The notes: a model not told the origin generated them from the letters alone. Positions 10,660-21,600 are shown, counted from the stretch's first letter. The stretch is 64,000 nucleotides of DNA from Hoylesella shahii DSM 15611 = JCM 12083 (GCF_000613445.1 NZ_BAIZ01000009.1:1-64000); one strand, 5' to 3'. Made by a program: numbers and translations.

Positions 10660-12350
10660 TTACCAGCCTGGGTTTTGGGTTAGATTGCTGAGTGTTATCT
10701 GGCCCGTTGGTATGGGGTAGAAGTAGTATTTCTTATCGAAACGGCGTACTTGGTTGAGTGTGTTCGAACCAATCATATATCCATTGCTGTTTACATCCAC
10801 TTCGGGGTTGGGCACATTGCTAATGTTAGCGCCAAGATAAACGTTAGGATGTTGTTCCGAGTCGATGAGATGCAGTTGATGCCAGCGTATCAAATCCCAG
10901 TAACGAGTCCAGTTATCGAACATCAATTCACATCTGCGTGCGCGTCTTATTTCCCACAACAGGTTGCTAACGCCCATGTTATTGGCGGGGTCGGCAGCAG
11001 GTGCGAGTTGTATTCCTGGCAATCCGGCACGTATTTGCAGCTTGTTAATGCTGTTATCAAGGTCGGTTTGCGTGATTGTTCCTAGTTCGGCTTTAGCTTC
11101 GGCATAGTCTAAGTACACCACAGATAGCCAGAAAATGGGGCAATCGGTGTATTGACGGTTATTGTTATTGCGTTCGTCGATGGTTAGTTCAGTGGTGTTG
11201 TCGTATTTAGAAACAGCATAACCAGTGGTTGAAGTAAAGGCATGAGTTCCTGCACGTTGATAAGCATGACCTTTAAAAGCCAGCACGGGGTCGATGGTTT
11301 CAGCCAATCGTTTGTCGCGAACGGCCAGTTGTGCCTCTATTCCATATTGGTTATTGGCGTTTAAAGTGGCAGCATCGTTGGTTGCCAAGCTTGTTGTAGC
11401 CTTTGGTTTGCCATCGAGAAAGAGGTAAGCATCGAATGCATCTTTGGTCATACCGTTTGTTCCACTCGTGTTCATTGTGTAATTAATGGTGGAGTGGGTT
11501 AGCTTACCTTTCGAGTAAGGCTTGTAGAAAATCATCTCAGGGTTTTTACTCAAGTCCGTTGAGTTGTAGTTGCCTTTATAGCTAGCGTTAAGATGATAAT
11601 CTTTAGTCATTAGTTTAGTGCAGGCATCGGCACATTCGTTCAAGAAGCGTTGTGCTCTTGTAAGGTCGGGACCTTTGCCAGCGTTGTCTGCTACTGTTCT
11701 ATATTTACAGTATGTGCCTTCGTATAAAGCCACGTCGGCTTTCATAGCCAAAGCCATATCGGCCGTAAATCTCTGCTTGTTTGTTTGCGTAATGTGTTCG
11801 GCCGCGTAGTTAAGGTCGTTCAGTACGCTATCCATCACCACGTCGCGATTTATTCTTGGACCGTATAGAATTTCCTCATCAGCGGTGTTTACCACAGTGT
11901 TGATAAAGGGCACATCACCATATTGGCGCACCAGCTGGTAGTAAGTCCAGGCTCTATTAAGCTTAGCGATGCCCTCATAGGTAGCTTTTGCGTCATAGCT
12001 TAGCGAAGATTTAGCCAGACCGGTGAGCACATAGTTGGCATGTCTCACGGTTTCGTAAGCAGATTTCCAGTCGGCCGACGAAGCAACAACATTGGTAAAA
12101 GTCCAGTTATTGTCGGTAAAGTCAACTTGGTCGTCGCTTAATGCCTTGAAATAAAACCATCCGTACGAACTTCCGTTGCCATAACTAGGTAGTTGTTTAA
12201 GAATGTATTGCACTGGTTATCCAGGTTATCTGTGTTGCTCCAATAAGCAGGAGTATTGGTGAAAGTATCGTCTGGGTGAATATCTAAGAAGCTATTGCAA
12301 CTAGTAAGCGCACCCATCATCATGATACTGCATATCAATATCTTTTTCAT
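10660..12350 (-). CDS. SusD/RagB-family outer-membrane lipoprotein (pair 2, one frameshift)
   Basis: About 563 residues after repair. It starts MKKILICSIMMMGALTSCNSF (lipobox Cys 18), then LDIHPDDTFTNTPAYW, typical of SusD. At about 12186 the frame breaks between NTFLNNYL and SYGNGSSYGWFYFKAL; one missing base explains it. Downstream are the family signatures YYQLVRQYGDVPF, LWEIRRARRCELMFDNWTRYWDLIRW and YFYPIPTGQI. It begins 29 bp after its SusC partner's stop, so the two are co-transcribed. It should act as the lid lipoprotein on the SusC barrel; ligand unknown. Confidence 0.9.
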
Positions 12351-12379
12351 ATATATAATGCTTTAGATGATTTCTTGTT

Positions 12380-15300
12380 TTACAATGTTACTTGCATGCC
12401 GAATGAGAACGTGCGTGTTATAGGAGCGGTACGTCCCCAGCCTCCATAAGCAAGGCCTGCGCCTGTACTTATTTCAGGGTCTACTGGCAAATCGTTGCCT
12501 TTATGCAGCAAGAACAGGTTGCTTGCGCTAAAGTATATGCGCGCCTTTTGTATGTAGGCCTTGCGTGTTAGTTCGGCAGGAAGGGTGTAGCCCAGTGTCA
12601 CGTTCTTCAATCTTAGATAAGACATATCGGTGAGATAGCGTGATTGTGGGTAATAGTTGTTTGTGCCGTTGTCTATTCCCGAGATGGTTCCTTTGGGGTC
12701 GTTGCCAGGGAAAAGTCGTGGGTACTTATTGTTTTGGTTTATTTCGTAGCCCGTAATGGTTTTGTAGTCGGCCGTAAAGTTCACCTTGTTATAGCTTGTT
12801 TGGTGTGCATATAGTGCAAGGTCGGCATCGCGCATCAAGGGGAAATTCATTGAAGAAACGGTCCAAGAGTCGCGTTTGCCCACGCCTTGGAAGAACAGGT
12901 CGAGGTCGATGCCCTTCCATGTACCACCAAGGTGGAAGCTATATTCGTAGCGTGGCAAAAAGTTTCCAATCACTTTCAGGTCGCCATGGTTGTTGGCTGT
13001 TCCTTTACCGCCATCAATAACACCGCTACCGTCAACGTCTTTGTACTTCACGTCGCCTGGCCCGTAGTGGAATGAGCCTTGCTCCAACCCCTTTTGGCTA
13101 GCAATACCTGCGGCATAGTTCCATGTTCCGTCGGGATTTTTACCGGTGAAATCGCTCTCTTCAAAATATCTATCGGTTTCAAAACCCCAGATGTCGCCAT
13201 AGGTTTTGCCCGAATAGTTGGTGTTAAGTAGCATTGAGGGGTTGTCCCACTTCGTTACTTTGGTGCGCGAGTCGCTGAGGTTGAAGTTGGCGTAAACGTT
13301 AAAATCGCCAAAGCGGTGGTGCCAATCAACGGTAAATTCCCAACCACGGGTGCGCAATGTGCCTGCATTTGATACGGGTGCATCGGCTCCGAGCACTTGC
13401 GGGAGTACCTTAGAAGGTGCGAGCATATCGCGGTTTTCGCGTTGATACCAGTCAAAGCCCACCATCAATTCGTTGTTTAAGAAACCCAAGTCGATACCGA
13501 TGTCGGTGGTGCGTATGCGTTCCCAAGTCAAACTGCTTGCAACGAGGTTAGGCATATTATACATGGTGAGCAAGTTAGCGTTTTCTTTGTTGTTGTCAAC
13601 CCAATACACCTTTTTCTCTTCCAGTTGGGTTATCAATTCTTCGAACATGTATTCGCCCACGGCTTCATTACCAATTTCGCCAAATGAGGCACGCAATTTA
13701 CCGTTGCTTACCACGTCTTTTAAGTTTTTGAAGTAGGGTTCTTCGCTAAAACGATAGCCTAGCGACACCGAAGGGAAGAAAGCCCAGTGGGCATTGTGTG
13801 GAAATCTAGAAGAACCATCGTAGCGACCGTTAATCTCCAAAAGGTAGATATCGTTGTAATCGTAGTTAACACGTCCGAAGAAACCTGCCGAAGCGCGACG
13901 GTTATGCTTAGAGCCTAGGCTCTGTCCATCTTGTCGAGCCAGGTTTAATTCGGGCTGCGCTTGGTCTAAAAGCACGTTTCTCTGCCCCAAAAGATACGAA
14001 TATTCTAGCTTTTCGGCATTGAAACCAGCCATTATTTTGAGGTTATGTTTTTGGGCAAACGATTTCTCGTAGTCCATATAAGCATTGAGTGTCCAAGTGT
14101 TTTCCTTCGAGTTGTCTTTCCACGTAGACGTTAAGTCTTTGCTAAGAATGTATGAAGGACTGGCGCTACCCCAGTCAATGCCATAAACCGAGAACTTGCT
14201 TGAGTTGCTGTTTAGGTTCTGGATTGAGTAAGTGAAATCGGCGTTGAACGTCAAACCTTCGACGATATTGGCTTTAAGGAAGGTGTTCATGCGAAGAAAG
14301 TCGGTAGCTGTTTGGCCCATGGCAGCCTGCTTTAGATGTGCGATGATACGAGGGTCGTATCCGTCGATGGTACCCGATGGCAAGAAGAACGACCCCCAGC
14401 GCCATAGGTATTGGTACACATTAGAGGCGGTTTCGGGGTAAGTGTAGTCGCGACGCGTATAGTTAAAGCGTGCGCCCACCTTCAGCCAGTCGTACAGACT
14501 TGTGGTTACGTTCACCGTTGCATTATATTTATTCAGTTTGTCGGGGCGCATCTTCATGATACCCTCTTTGTAGTCGTAGCCAAAAGAGAGATAGTAGGCA
14601 CTCTTACCCGATGAGCCTTGAATAGACAAGATGTGGCTTTGCGAGGGTGAAGCGTTGTTGTAAAAAATCTTATTTACATCCCAGTCGGCATAGTAATAAG
14701 GCTTAGTGCCAATCATGGTGTAGTCGCCCACATTGTTGTCGTCAACATATTTGCGCATTTCGCCGTAGTTAATTTTGCCACCATTTTGTTGTTTCCACTT
14801 CTCGGCGTAGGGCAAAAGCTTGTCGAAATACATACCAAATAGTTCCACTTCGTATTTGCCAGAGTTGGCTCTTCCTTCCAATGCGGCCTTCAACTGTGTG
14901 GGAACGTCTGGGTAATCGGGTATAAATGTAGCCTGATCCCAGGCAAAGTTGTTGCTATAAGTAATGGTGGTGCGTTCTGTTGGGCGCGCTCCCTTGGTTT
15001 GGATAAGTATAACACCAAAGGCAGCTCTTGTTCCATAAATGGAAGTTGAAGCTGCATCTTTCAGCACCGACACGCTTTCGATGTCTTGCGGATTAAGGAA
15101 CGAAATATCGTCCATGGGTACACCATCAACCACAATGAGCGGGTTGCTTTTAGCATCGTTGCTCAATGTGCCTACGCCGCGTATGCGCATGGTGGGCTTA
15201 GCGTTGATGTCGCCATTGCTGCTAAGTACCGATAAGCCTGGTACAGCACCCTGTAATGCTTTTGCTACATCCTGTTGCGGACGGCCGGCCATTGTTTTTG

Positions 15301-15724
15301 TGAGGTCAACAGTGGTTACAGCGCCCGTTAGATTGGCTTTTTTCTGCGAGCCATATCCCACAACCACCACTTCAGAAAGTTGTCCAGCGTCTTCTTGCAA
15401 TTCCACCTTCATTGACTCGGATGCCGCGATGTTCACGGTTTTGTAGCCCACATAAGAGATGCTCAACTTAGCGCCAGGGCGCACGTTAAGAGTAAATCGC
15501 CCGTTGATGTCGGACACGGCGCCTACAGCTTTGCCCACCACGGTGATAGTTGCACCTGTGATTGGTTCGCCTTGGGTGTCGGTAATCACACCTGTGATGG
15601 TGTTCTGCTCTTGCAGTTCGGTCATTGTGGTCGCTCCATTGGAGTTTTCTGCCATGGCCGTCATCATGTTAGACGGGGCAGAAAGTGCAGCCAGCGTTGC
15701 AAGTAAACAATAAGTTTTTTTCAT
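12380..15724 (-). CDS. SusC/RagA-family TonB-dependent transporter (pair 2)
   Basis: An intact frame of 1114 residues. Order: signal peptide to about residue 25, carboxypeptidase-regulatory-like domain (ITGVITDTQGEPITGATI, about 42-120), SEVVVVGYGSQKKANL, plug (NPLIVVDGVPM, VSVLKDAASTSIYGTRAAFG), then a large barrel ending FSFGMQVTL. It imports oligomers across the outer membrane using TonB energy, paired with the SusD just downstream. It is similar to the pair 1 transporter, so the two pairs probably arose by duplication or serve related ligands. A TAAATTTG element (complement of 15898-15905) may be the -7 of a promoter, but I find no good -33. Confidence 0.95.
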   Translation of the reverse strand: MKKTYCLLATLAALSAPSNMMTAMAENSNGATTMTELQEQNTITGVITDTQGEPITGATITVVGKAVGAVSDINGRFTLNVRPGAKLSISYVGYKTVNIAASESMKVELQEDAGQLSEVVVVGYGSQKKANLTGAVTTVDLTKTMAGRPQQDVAKALQGAVPGLSVLSSNGDINAKPTMRIRGVGTLSNDAKSNPLIVVDGVPMDDISFLNPQDIESVSVLKDAASTSIYGTRAAFGVILIQTKGARPTERTTITYSNNFAWDQATFIPDYPDVPTQLKAALEGRANSGKYEVELFGMYFDKLLPYAEKWKQQNGGKINYGEMRKYVDDNNVGDYTMIGTKPYYYADWDVNKIFYNNASPSQSHILSIQGSSGKSAYYLSFGYDYKEGIMKMRPDKLNKYNATVNVTTSLYDWLKVGARFNYTRRDYTYPETASNVYQYLWRWGSFFLPSGTIDGYDPRIIAHLKQAAMGQTATDFLRMNTFLKANIVEGLTFNADFTYSIQNLNSNSSKFSVYGIDWGSASPSYILSKDLTSTWKDNSKENTWTLNAYMDYEKSFAQKHNLKIMAGFNAEKLEYSYLLGQRNVLLDQAQPELNLARQDGQSLGSKHNRRASAGFFGRVNYDYNDIYLLEINGRYDGSSRFPHNAHWAFFPSVSLGYRFSEEPYFKNLKDVVSNGKLRASFGEIGNEAVGEYMFEELITQLEEKKVYWVDNNKENANLLTMYNMPNLVASSLTWERIRTTDIGIDLGFLNNELMVGFDWYQRENRDMLAPSKVLPQVLGADAPVSNAGTLRTRGWEFTVDWHHRFGDFNVYANFNLSDSRTKVTKWDNPSMLLNTNYSGKTYGDIWGFETDRYFEESDFTGKNPDGTWNYAAGIASQKGLEQGSFHYGPGDVKYKDVDGSGVIDGGKGTANNHGDLKVIGNFLPRYEYSFHLGGTWKGIDLDLFFQGVGKRDSWTVSSMNFPLMRDADLALYAHQTSYNKVNFTADYKTITGYEINQNNKYPRLFPGNDPKGTISGIDNGTNNYYPQSRYLTDMSYLRLKNVTLGYTLPAELTRKAYIQKARIYFSASNLFLLHKGNDLPVDPEISTGAGLAYGGWGRTAPITRTFSFGMQVTL

Positions 15725-17368
15725 AAGGACATTATTAGGTGGCTCCTTTGTAAAACCTTTTGGCGTTGTAATCTCTTGTGTGAGAGTGTTTTACGCTATT
15801 GGTAAGGCTCGCTTTAGTTGCCATTGTTAACTTAAATTGTTTAGAGTCTACAGCCATTTATCATCTTTTTTGGCCGCGACATTATTTTAGGTTTACGCAA
15901 ATTTACGAGTTTTTAATATACATAGACGTATTTTTGTGTTAAAAATAATTTATATCACAAGATTTAAGAGTTTAGCAATAAAAGGTTAATTGTTGTTTGT
16001 TTGCCATTTTTACACTATGTTTACGGGTTTAGTGTTTTGCAGAGTGTAAAAAGATGAGATTTTAAACAAAGTTTAGAATACGCTTATTAAATGTTTATTA
16101 GTGTGTCGGCTTAATGTTTGGCGTTGGTTTTTGCGATGCGTTTAGTGAAGCGTTTTATTTTTTCGGGTGGGTTGTTTCGTTAGCAAGTACAGCACATGCG
16201 TATATGTTTAAACGCCGTTTTAGTGCCTGACGAGCTGTTTACAGGTGCTATAAGCTGTTTAATGGCGCACTATCCAACGTTTTTTGGCCATGCTGAGTGG
16301 CTAGTTGCTGCATTTAATCTCCACGTAAATTCATGGGCGAAGAGTTATCCGCGAGCGTGTTTCTGGGCGTTTAATGGTTAAAAAGGGTGGGGCTTGATTT
16401 GTTAATGTGGTACGCAAACTTTACAAAATACACTCTTCTGTACAACCCTTTCTAGACGAAAAGGCTCGCTAAAACCTATATAAAACGCCCCAAAGACATA
16501 AAATTCACGACGTCAAACAATCAGTTTTTATCTCGTTTTGGGGCATTTACTATGCTTTTGCACTTTTTTTTGAGGAAAATTTGTGCTAAATGTGTGTCGC
16601 TCCGACAAGAAAATCGACGCTAAAAAGCACGAAAATGCAGTGCTATCTCTTGCAAAACGCAATGCTATCTCCTACAAAACGCAGTGCTATCTCCTGCAAA
16701 ACGCAGTGCTAACTCCTACAAAACGCAATTAAAATTGCTGTAAAAAGCGGCTTTAACTTGCGGTGGGAATTGGTAATAGCTTGATATATAGGTTGTTATT
16801 GTGTTTTTGATAAATTCCGACAGTCCACTTTTGGTTGAGCGCTTAATTACGCCTTTTTCTTCTATTTTTTGTTCAAAATAGGATGATTTGTGCGTTATTT
16901 GCTATAATTGTTTATAAATCAACGTGTTATAAACTTTCGAAATACGCGCGAAAATTCGGCCGATGCTCGGATTTTTCACACCGAAGGCACTCATAATGTT
17001 AAATTACGGTGGAAATATTTTACAATTTACGTGCAGCTTTGTTTTTCGCCCTTTGCTAGGATTACCTATTCTTATCAGCCCGTTATTGTTTAAGTTTCTT
17101 TAGTTTGCAGTTGAAAGACCTTGCCAGGTGTGCGATTATAGGTTTTGTGTTTGGTTTTATGTCCAATTTAATCGGTAGGGTTGTTTATTACAATCAAGGG
17201 ATGTGAGGAGGCAAAAGAGGAAAGGACGGTGCTAAGTGTTTGTGTTTGCCGCTGTTGTGTGTTGTTAATGGCAGAGCGTGGTGCTTAAACGGTAAGAAAG
17301 ATGCCCGCAAGTAAAGCCCTTTTGTGCGATTTTGCTTAGTGCTGAGCGAGCCTTTACTATGCAGGAAA
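15725..17368. other. 1.6-kb non-coding spacer
   Basis: No gene is supported; the few open frames are short and without motifs. It holds a possible susC promoter element at 15898-15905 (minus), an inverted repeat GCCCCAAA/TTTGGGGC (16487-16494 and 16537-16544) and the 22-bp tandem repeats at 16637-16724. The rest is AT-rich. An unusually large gap for this genome section. Confidence 0.6.
16637..16724. repeat. 22-bp tandem repeat, four units (locus A)
   Basis: Four exact-length units follow one another: GCAGTGCTATCTCTTGCAAAAC and three variants differing at one to three positions. The same 22-bp period and the core GCAAAACGCAGTGC recur at 27859-27968. There is no spacer between units, so this is not CRISPR. 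Confidence 0.85.
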
Positions 17369-17416
17369 AAAGAAAGCCCCATCTCCAGCGCTTAATGCTC
17401 TTGCTGGAGATGAGGC
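17369..17416 (-). terminator. Terminator after the small membrane protein
   Basis: Stem GCCTCATCTCCAGC/GCTGGAGATGGGGC on the minus strand (17403-17416 with 17376-17389), with one mismatch, followed by TTTCTTTTTT. It closes the 20167-17451 operon. Confidence 0.85.
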
Positions 17417-17450
17417 TTATTGTATATAGGAGTTAAACTCTAAGATGGGT

Positions 17451-17714
17451 TTAGTCTTCCATTCTTTGGGCCACTTTACCACTATTTGCATCAATTTTCT
17501 TTTTCGAACCGCCCGTGATGAACGGCACGAGAATGAGGCAGACGATGATAAGGAAGTCTACAATACCAACGGTGAGAATGATATTGGTGAGCGTTTGAGT
17601 AGTCATGTTCCAGCCTTCGGGTAGGGTTATGCCCCAAATCTTCATGATGGCGAAGAGAACAATGAGCACGATGAGCAAGACAACGCTGAGTGTTATGAAT
17701 TTGATATATTTCAT
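17451..17714 (-). CDS. Small two-helix membrane protein, unknown function
   Basis: 87 residues with two hydrophobic helices (about residues 5-28 and 41-67), a short loop between them and a charged C-terminal tail (GGSKKKIDANSGKVAQRMED). I recognise no family. It is the last gene of a minus-strand operon, 72 bp after the SPFH protein, with a strong terminator 35 bp beyond its stop. The partnership suggests a membrane anchor or accessory for the SPFH protein; this is inference. Confidence 0.7.
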   Translation of the reverse strand: MKYIKFITLSVVLLIVLIVLFAIMKIWGITLPEGWNMTTQTLTNIILTVGIVDFLIIVCLILVPFITGGSKKKIDANSGKVAQRMED

Positions 17715-17786
17715 TGTCTATATTGTTATTGAGTTGATAATTATTTAAAGCGAGCGTCTCAGGAGTTTGTTGAGACCTTTGAGCGA

Positions 17787-18794
17787 TTAAATCTCGTTGA
17801 GTAGTTCGCGTTTTTTAGCCTCGTAGTCGGCCTCGCTAATTACATTTTCGTCTCTAAGCAGTCGCAGGCGAGTCAGTCGGCGTGTGAGTTCGTCGGTGGG
17901 GTTGGATCGTTCGTTAATGATTTGGGCTGCAGCGCCCATTTGTTTACCCATTTCCAGTCCCACGCCCATCTGCACTCCAGTGCCAGCCATTCCTCCTTCG
18001 TTGCGTGCAGCGTCTCGCAGTGCGCGCAGTTTTTCAAGTTCGGCATAGGTAAGTCCGCCCTCTTTAGCAGCTTGCGAGTCGGCAGTAACGTCGGCAATTC
18101 GTCCGATACGTTCTTGCGTTTGCTCGTCGAACACCGTACCATCAACACGGAAGTCGGTTAGTGTGAAGCCCAGCTGTTCGGTATCTTGGTTGAGTAGGCT
18201 CGTCATTTGTAGTCCAATCTCGGTGAGATGTCCATCAATTTCGTTGTAGGCATATCCCAGTTTGTGAATGGAACTAATAATGTTTTGCGAAAGTCGGCCC
18301 AGCAGGAGTTCTCTAATTTCGTCGTTGCTAACCTCAGCTTTAGCACCAACGATGTTGATAAAGAAGTGTTCGATGTTGCTAATTTGGTAAGAGAAAGTTC
18401 CGTTAGCGCCCATTTCTACGGGCAGTTTATATTGTGGGTCGATAAACTTCACGGGCGAGGCTGTGCCCCAGTGTTGGTTGGTTACTTGAGCCTTGCGGAA
18501 GAAGAATATTTGCAATTTGTGTTCGCTTTCGAAGTTTTGGCGCAAGTTTACCAATGTGGTGAAGAAGGGGTGGTTGTCTGTTTTGAGGTTAAAGGTGCCA
18601 TCGTCGGTAAGAACGTCGGCCACTTTACCTTCGTAAACCAGCACGGCGCCTTGTCCTGGAGCCACAATTAGCTTGCTGGCGTTTTTTATCTCGTCGGTTT
18701 TAGATGGATATTTGTACCAGAGAAGGTGTTGCTTGTCGGCGTTCCATTGAATAACTGCCGACAATTGATTGCGAAAAATATTGGTTATGCCCAT
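17787..18794 (-). CDS. SPFH-domain protein with C-terminal SHOCT domain
   Basis: 335 residues. The first 270 or so match the SPFH group often annotated as virion core protein or YdjI-like (IQWNADKQHLLWYKYP, LIVAPGQGAVLVYEGKV, FFRKAQ, IRELLLGRLSQNIISSI). A glycine/methionine-rich linker follows, and the last 35 residues look like a SHOCT oligomerisation domain (LRLLRDENVISEADYEAKKRELL). SPFH proteins form ring-like membrane assemblies; the role of this subfamily is not established. Some relatives carry a zinc ribbon at the C-terminus. Here a zinc ribbon sits instead on the upstream gene product, ending 51 bp before this start. Confidence 0.85.
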   Translation of the reverse strand: MGITNIFRNQLSAVIQWNADKQHLLWYKYPSKTDEIKNASKLIVAPGQGAVLVYEGKVADVLTDDGTFNLKTDNHPFFTTLVNLRQNFESEHKLQIFFFRKAQVTNQHWGTASPVKFIDPQYKLPVEMGANGTFSYQISNIEHFFINIVGAKAEVSNDEIRELLLGRLSQNIISSIHKLGYAYNEIDGHLTEIGLQMTSLLNQDTEQLGFTLTDFRVDGTVFDEQTQERIGRIADVTADSQAAKEGGLTYAELEKLRALRDAARNEGGMAGTGVQMGVGLEMGKQMGAAAQIINERSNPTDELTRRLTRLRLLRDENVISEADYEAKKRELLNEI

Positions 18795-18845
18795 GATGTA
18801 TGTTTATATAAATATGAGTAACGTGAATGAGTTATTGATAGCGGT

Positions 18846-20167
18846 TTAGAACTCTCTTGTTGCTACGGTTTTTCCATTAAGTCCCAATAGCCACACTTTG
18901 TTATATCCGCATATGATAAAGCCTTGTGGTGAGTGTACCACATGTCCCTGTAAGGAGTAAAAATGATAATTTTCGGGCTCTTTCACCGACCACAAAGGTT
19001 TGGCTGTTGTGGCGTCAAGGAGTTGGTAAACATATTCGGCATCTTCAGATGCTGTGGATTTAAAGCGTATAAACACATGCGAATCGTTCGACCAGAGTAC
19101 GCTTGCAGAGAAGTAAGTTGCGTCGGGTGTGAAGTTTTCGTATTTAATAAGTCGTGCTCTTTCTTTGTCGAAAGTGCTGATGAAGGCCTTTACCGACCCT
19201 TCATTTCCTACGAATATACCCCATTTACGTCCAAAATCTCTGCACCAACCGAAGGACCAGCTATCAGATTTGGGGTATCCCACTTGCGTGTAATGCGAGT
19301 ATTTTATCAGTTGGATCTCTTGTTCGGGATAGTCGGTAGTGGTTCGTGAGAAATCGAAATCGGTTTTTACAACGGGGTTGGGCAGTGGTTTCTCGCAGGC
19401 TTCGAACAATTCCCGCTGTGTGTACACCTTATTAATAATAGGCAGGTAAAAGCGTTCTTTAGCCGTGTTGGTCATTATTTTGAAGCCATCCGAGTCGCCA
19501 CTGGATAAGAATTTGATGTTTGCAAATCCCGATTCCAGTTCAGGCACGTTTTTATAGTTTGTCATCTCTTTGAGGTCGAGCGTGCTTTTATCGATGGTGT
19601 ACCAGGTGCTATTGTTGAGAATGATGTTAACCGAGCCATCGTCGAAGGTTCTTCCCTCTACCTCTTTAAGTTTTTCTATAGGCAGTTGGGTTGTTTTGAT
19701 GGGTTCGTCCTTTTTCAAATCGTAGATGCGAATTTGGTTTTCGGTTATTTTTTTCGCGTAATCGCCTCTTGAGTATACGCCAAAAACAGCCACAACGGCG
19801 CGACCATCCTTTGTAACAAAGGGTACGAGTTTTTTAAAACTGAAGCTTTCTTCTATTTTAGGCTCATTATTCGCGGTGGAGTTAAAAGTAATAGGGTCGT
19901 CAGAGGATAAGAAGCTGAAGCAAGTAGAAATGACAAAGGGTATAATCATAAAGCCCAATATCGCCCCAATAATGGCAGATGCTTAGCGTTGAGGCCGTTA
20001 AGCAGGTTGTTTTCTGGGGCAATGTATCGGTGGTTGATGTTGATATCGTCGCTATCAAGGAAAAACTCTGTAGAGCATGCTTCACATTGGTAATAATCGG
20101 GACGCGTTTCTTTCACCTTTGTGCTTCCGCAATGCGGGCATTTTATAACTTTTATATGTTTACTCAT
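18846..20167 (-). CDS. Zinc-ribbon, membrane-anchored protein (one frameshift)
   Basis: About 440 residues once repaired. The N-terminus has a four-cysteine zinc ribbon (CPHCGS and CEACST). A hydrophobic helix follows, legible only if one T/A is restored at about 19984, giving ASAIIGAILGFMIIPFV. The remaining 350 residues contain repeated beta-strand-like segments (KPLWSVKEPENYHF, HVVHSPQGFIICGYNKVWLLG) suggesting a propeller-type fold, but I cannot name a family. It leads the operon with the SPFH-SHOCT protein. Function unknown. Without the repair it would be a 73-residue zinc-ribbon peptide plus a 370-residue membrane protein. Confidence 0.65.
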
Positions 20168-20629
20168 GTTGGTTGTCCAATTCTCAAGAGATGTGTAAAT
20201 GTTGGTTTTCTAATTAATTTTAGTTCGTTCTGAATAGTCTTTCGACTACAAAATATTGCTTTACGTGTTCATGTTTTTAATCATACGTATCGCCCTTCGG
20301 TGCGTGTTGTAGCCCTCGTTACAGTTTGTTGGGTGGGCGTTGCCTTAATGTTTGGGCATCAACGTGCAGGTTAAGTGCTGCATTTACCGAAGTGGAATTT
20401 CAGAAACAGTTTTATTTTGGGTTGTCTTAACTGTTTTTTTAGAACATTCTTAATGTTGATGTTGGTTCTTAAACCGGTTTGCTTTTAAACATTCAAGGCA
20501 CTCTAGCCCTTTAAGGCAGAGTGCGCTCGAATATTTTTGGGTGAATGCGGGCGCTTTGCGTGCATGTGTTAGTCAAGTTGAGGAGGTTGACTTACAGGCA
20601 TTGCAACGTCCATGATTCAAGGCCGTGGT
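20168..20629. other. Intergenic, nothing recognised
   Basis: Between the sucD stop and the start of the zinc-ribbon gene. AT-rich, no gene, no strong hairpin, no clean promoter pair seen. Confidence 0.5.
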
Positions 20630-21507
20630 TTATCGCCTAGCGTCGAGTTGCTTTTTCAGCAGCTCAGGGATTTCGCTTGTTTCTCTAGCCACGGGAATAC
20701 CAGCAGCTTCGAAGGCGGCAACCTTTTCTTTAGCCGTGCCGCTACTACTAGAGATGATGGCTCCAGCGTGTCCCATTTGTTTGCCTTTAGGTGCTTCGCG
20801 CCCCGATATGAAAGCGGCAACGGGTTTAGTTACGTGAGCTTGATGTATTCGGCAGCTCTTTCTTCAGCGTCTCCGCCAATCTCGCCAATGATGGCAATGC
20901 TATCCGTTTCGGGGTCGTTTTGGAACATTTCGAGTAAGTCTTGGAAGTAAAGTCCCACGATGGGGTCTCCGCCAACGCCCACAGCAGTGCTTTGTCCCAT
21001 GCCCTTTTGGGTGAGGTTGTACACCACTTCGTAGGTTAGAGTGCCACTTCGGCTGATAACTCCAGTTCCACCTTTCTTAAAGATGTTAGTAGGCATGATG
21101 CCCACCATGCTTTCTTCGGGCGAAATAAGTCCGGGACAGTTGGGTCCGATAAGCTTAGCGCCCTTTTGTTGGATGTAGTTATAAGCCTGCACCACGTCGA
21201 GTGTGGGCACGCCTTCAGTGATACAGATGATGAGTTGAATGCCAGCATCGGCGGCTTCCATCATTGCGTCTTTGGCGAAAGCTGCGGGAACGAAGATTAC
21301 TGACGTGTTGGCTTGAGTGGCTTCGACGGCATCTTTCACGGTGTTGAACACGGGGATGCCATTAACTTCCTGTCCGGCTTTGCCTGGAGAAGTGCCACCA
21401 ACAACGTTAGTTCCATACGCTTTCATCTTGGTGGCATGAAAACCACCATCTCGGCCCGTGATACCTTGCACGATGAGCCTTGTATTTTTGTTGATTAGAA
21501 TACTCAT
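20630..21507 (-). CDS. sucD: Succinyl-CoA synthetase alpha subunit (one frameshift)
   Basis: 292 residues after repair, the usual length. SucD holds the CoA site and the phosphohistidine and makes or uses succinyl-CoA with SucC. N-terminal [34 protein letters not shown] and GEIGGDAEE are all present. At about 20840 one G is missing in the codon after YIK. The restored frame reads [20 protein letters not shown] followed by the catalytic MGHAGA and ends [10 protein letters not shown]. The catalytic His therefore lies beyond the break, so an unrepaired product would be dead. It starts 93 bp after sucC. In this kind of anaerobe it feeds succinate/propionate metabolism. Confidence 0.93.
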
Positions 21508-21600
21508 TTTAGGATGTTTTTAGATTGTGAATGTATTGTTCACTACTGGTTAAATAACTTGCGAATGCAATGTTCGGTCTTTCCTTAAGTGCGTTTGCGT

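Noticed and set aside
16637-16724. Possible CRISPR array
   Set aside because: Units are 22 bp with no spacers between them and no cas genes are nearby.
20168-20629. tRNA or riboswitch in the sucD upstream spacer
   Set aside because: No cloverleaf with a GTTCRA-type loop and no conserved riboswitch core could be found on either strand.
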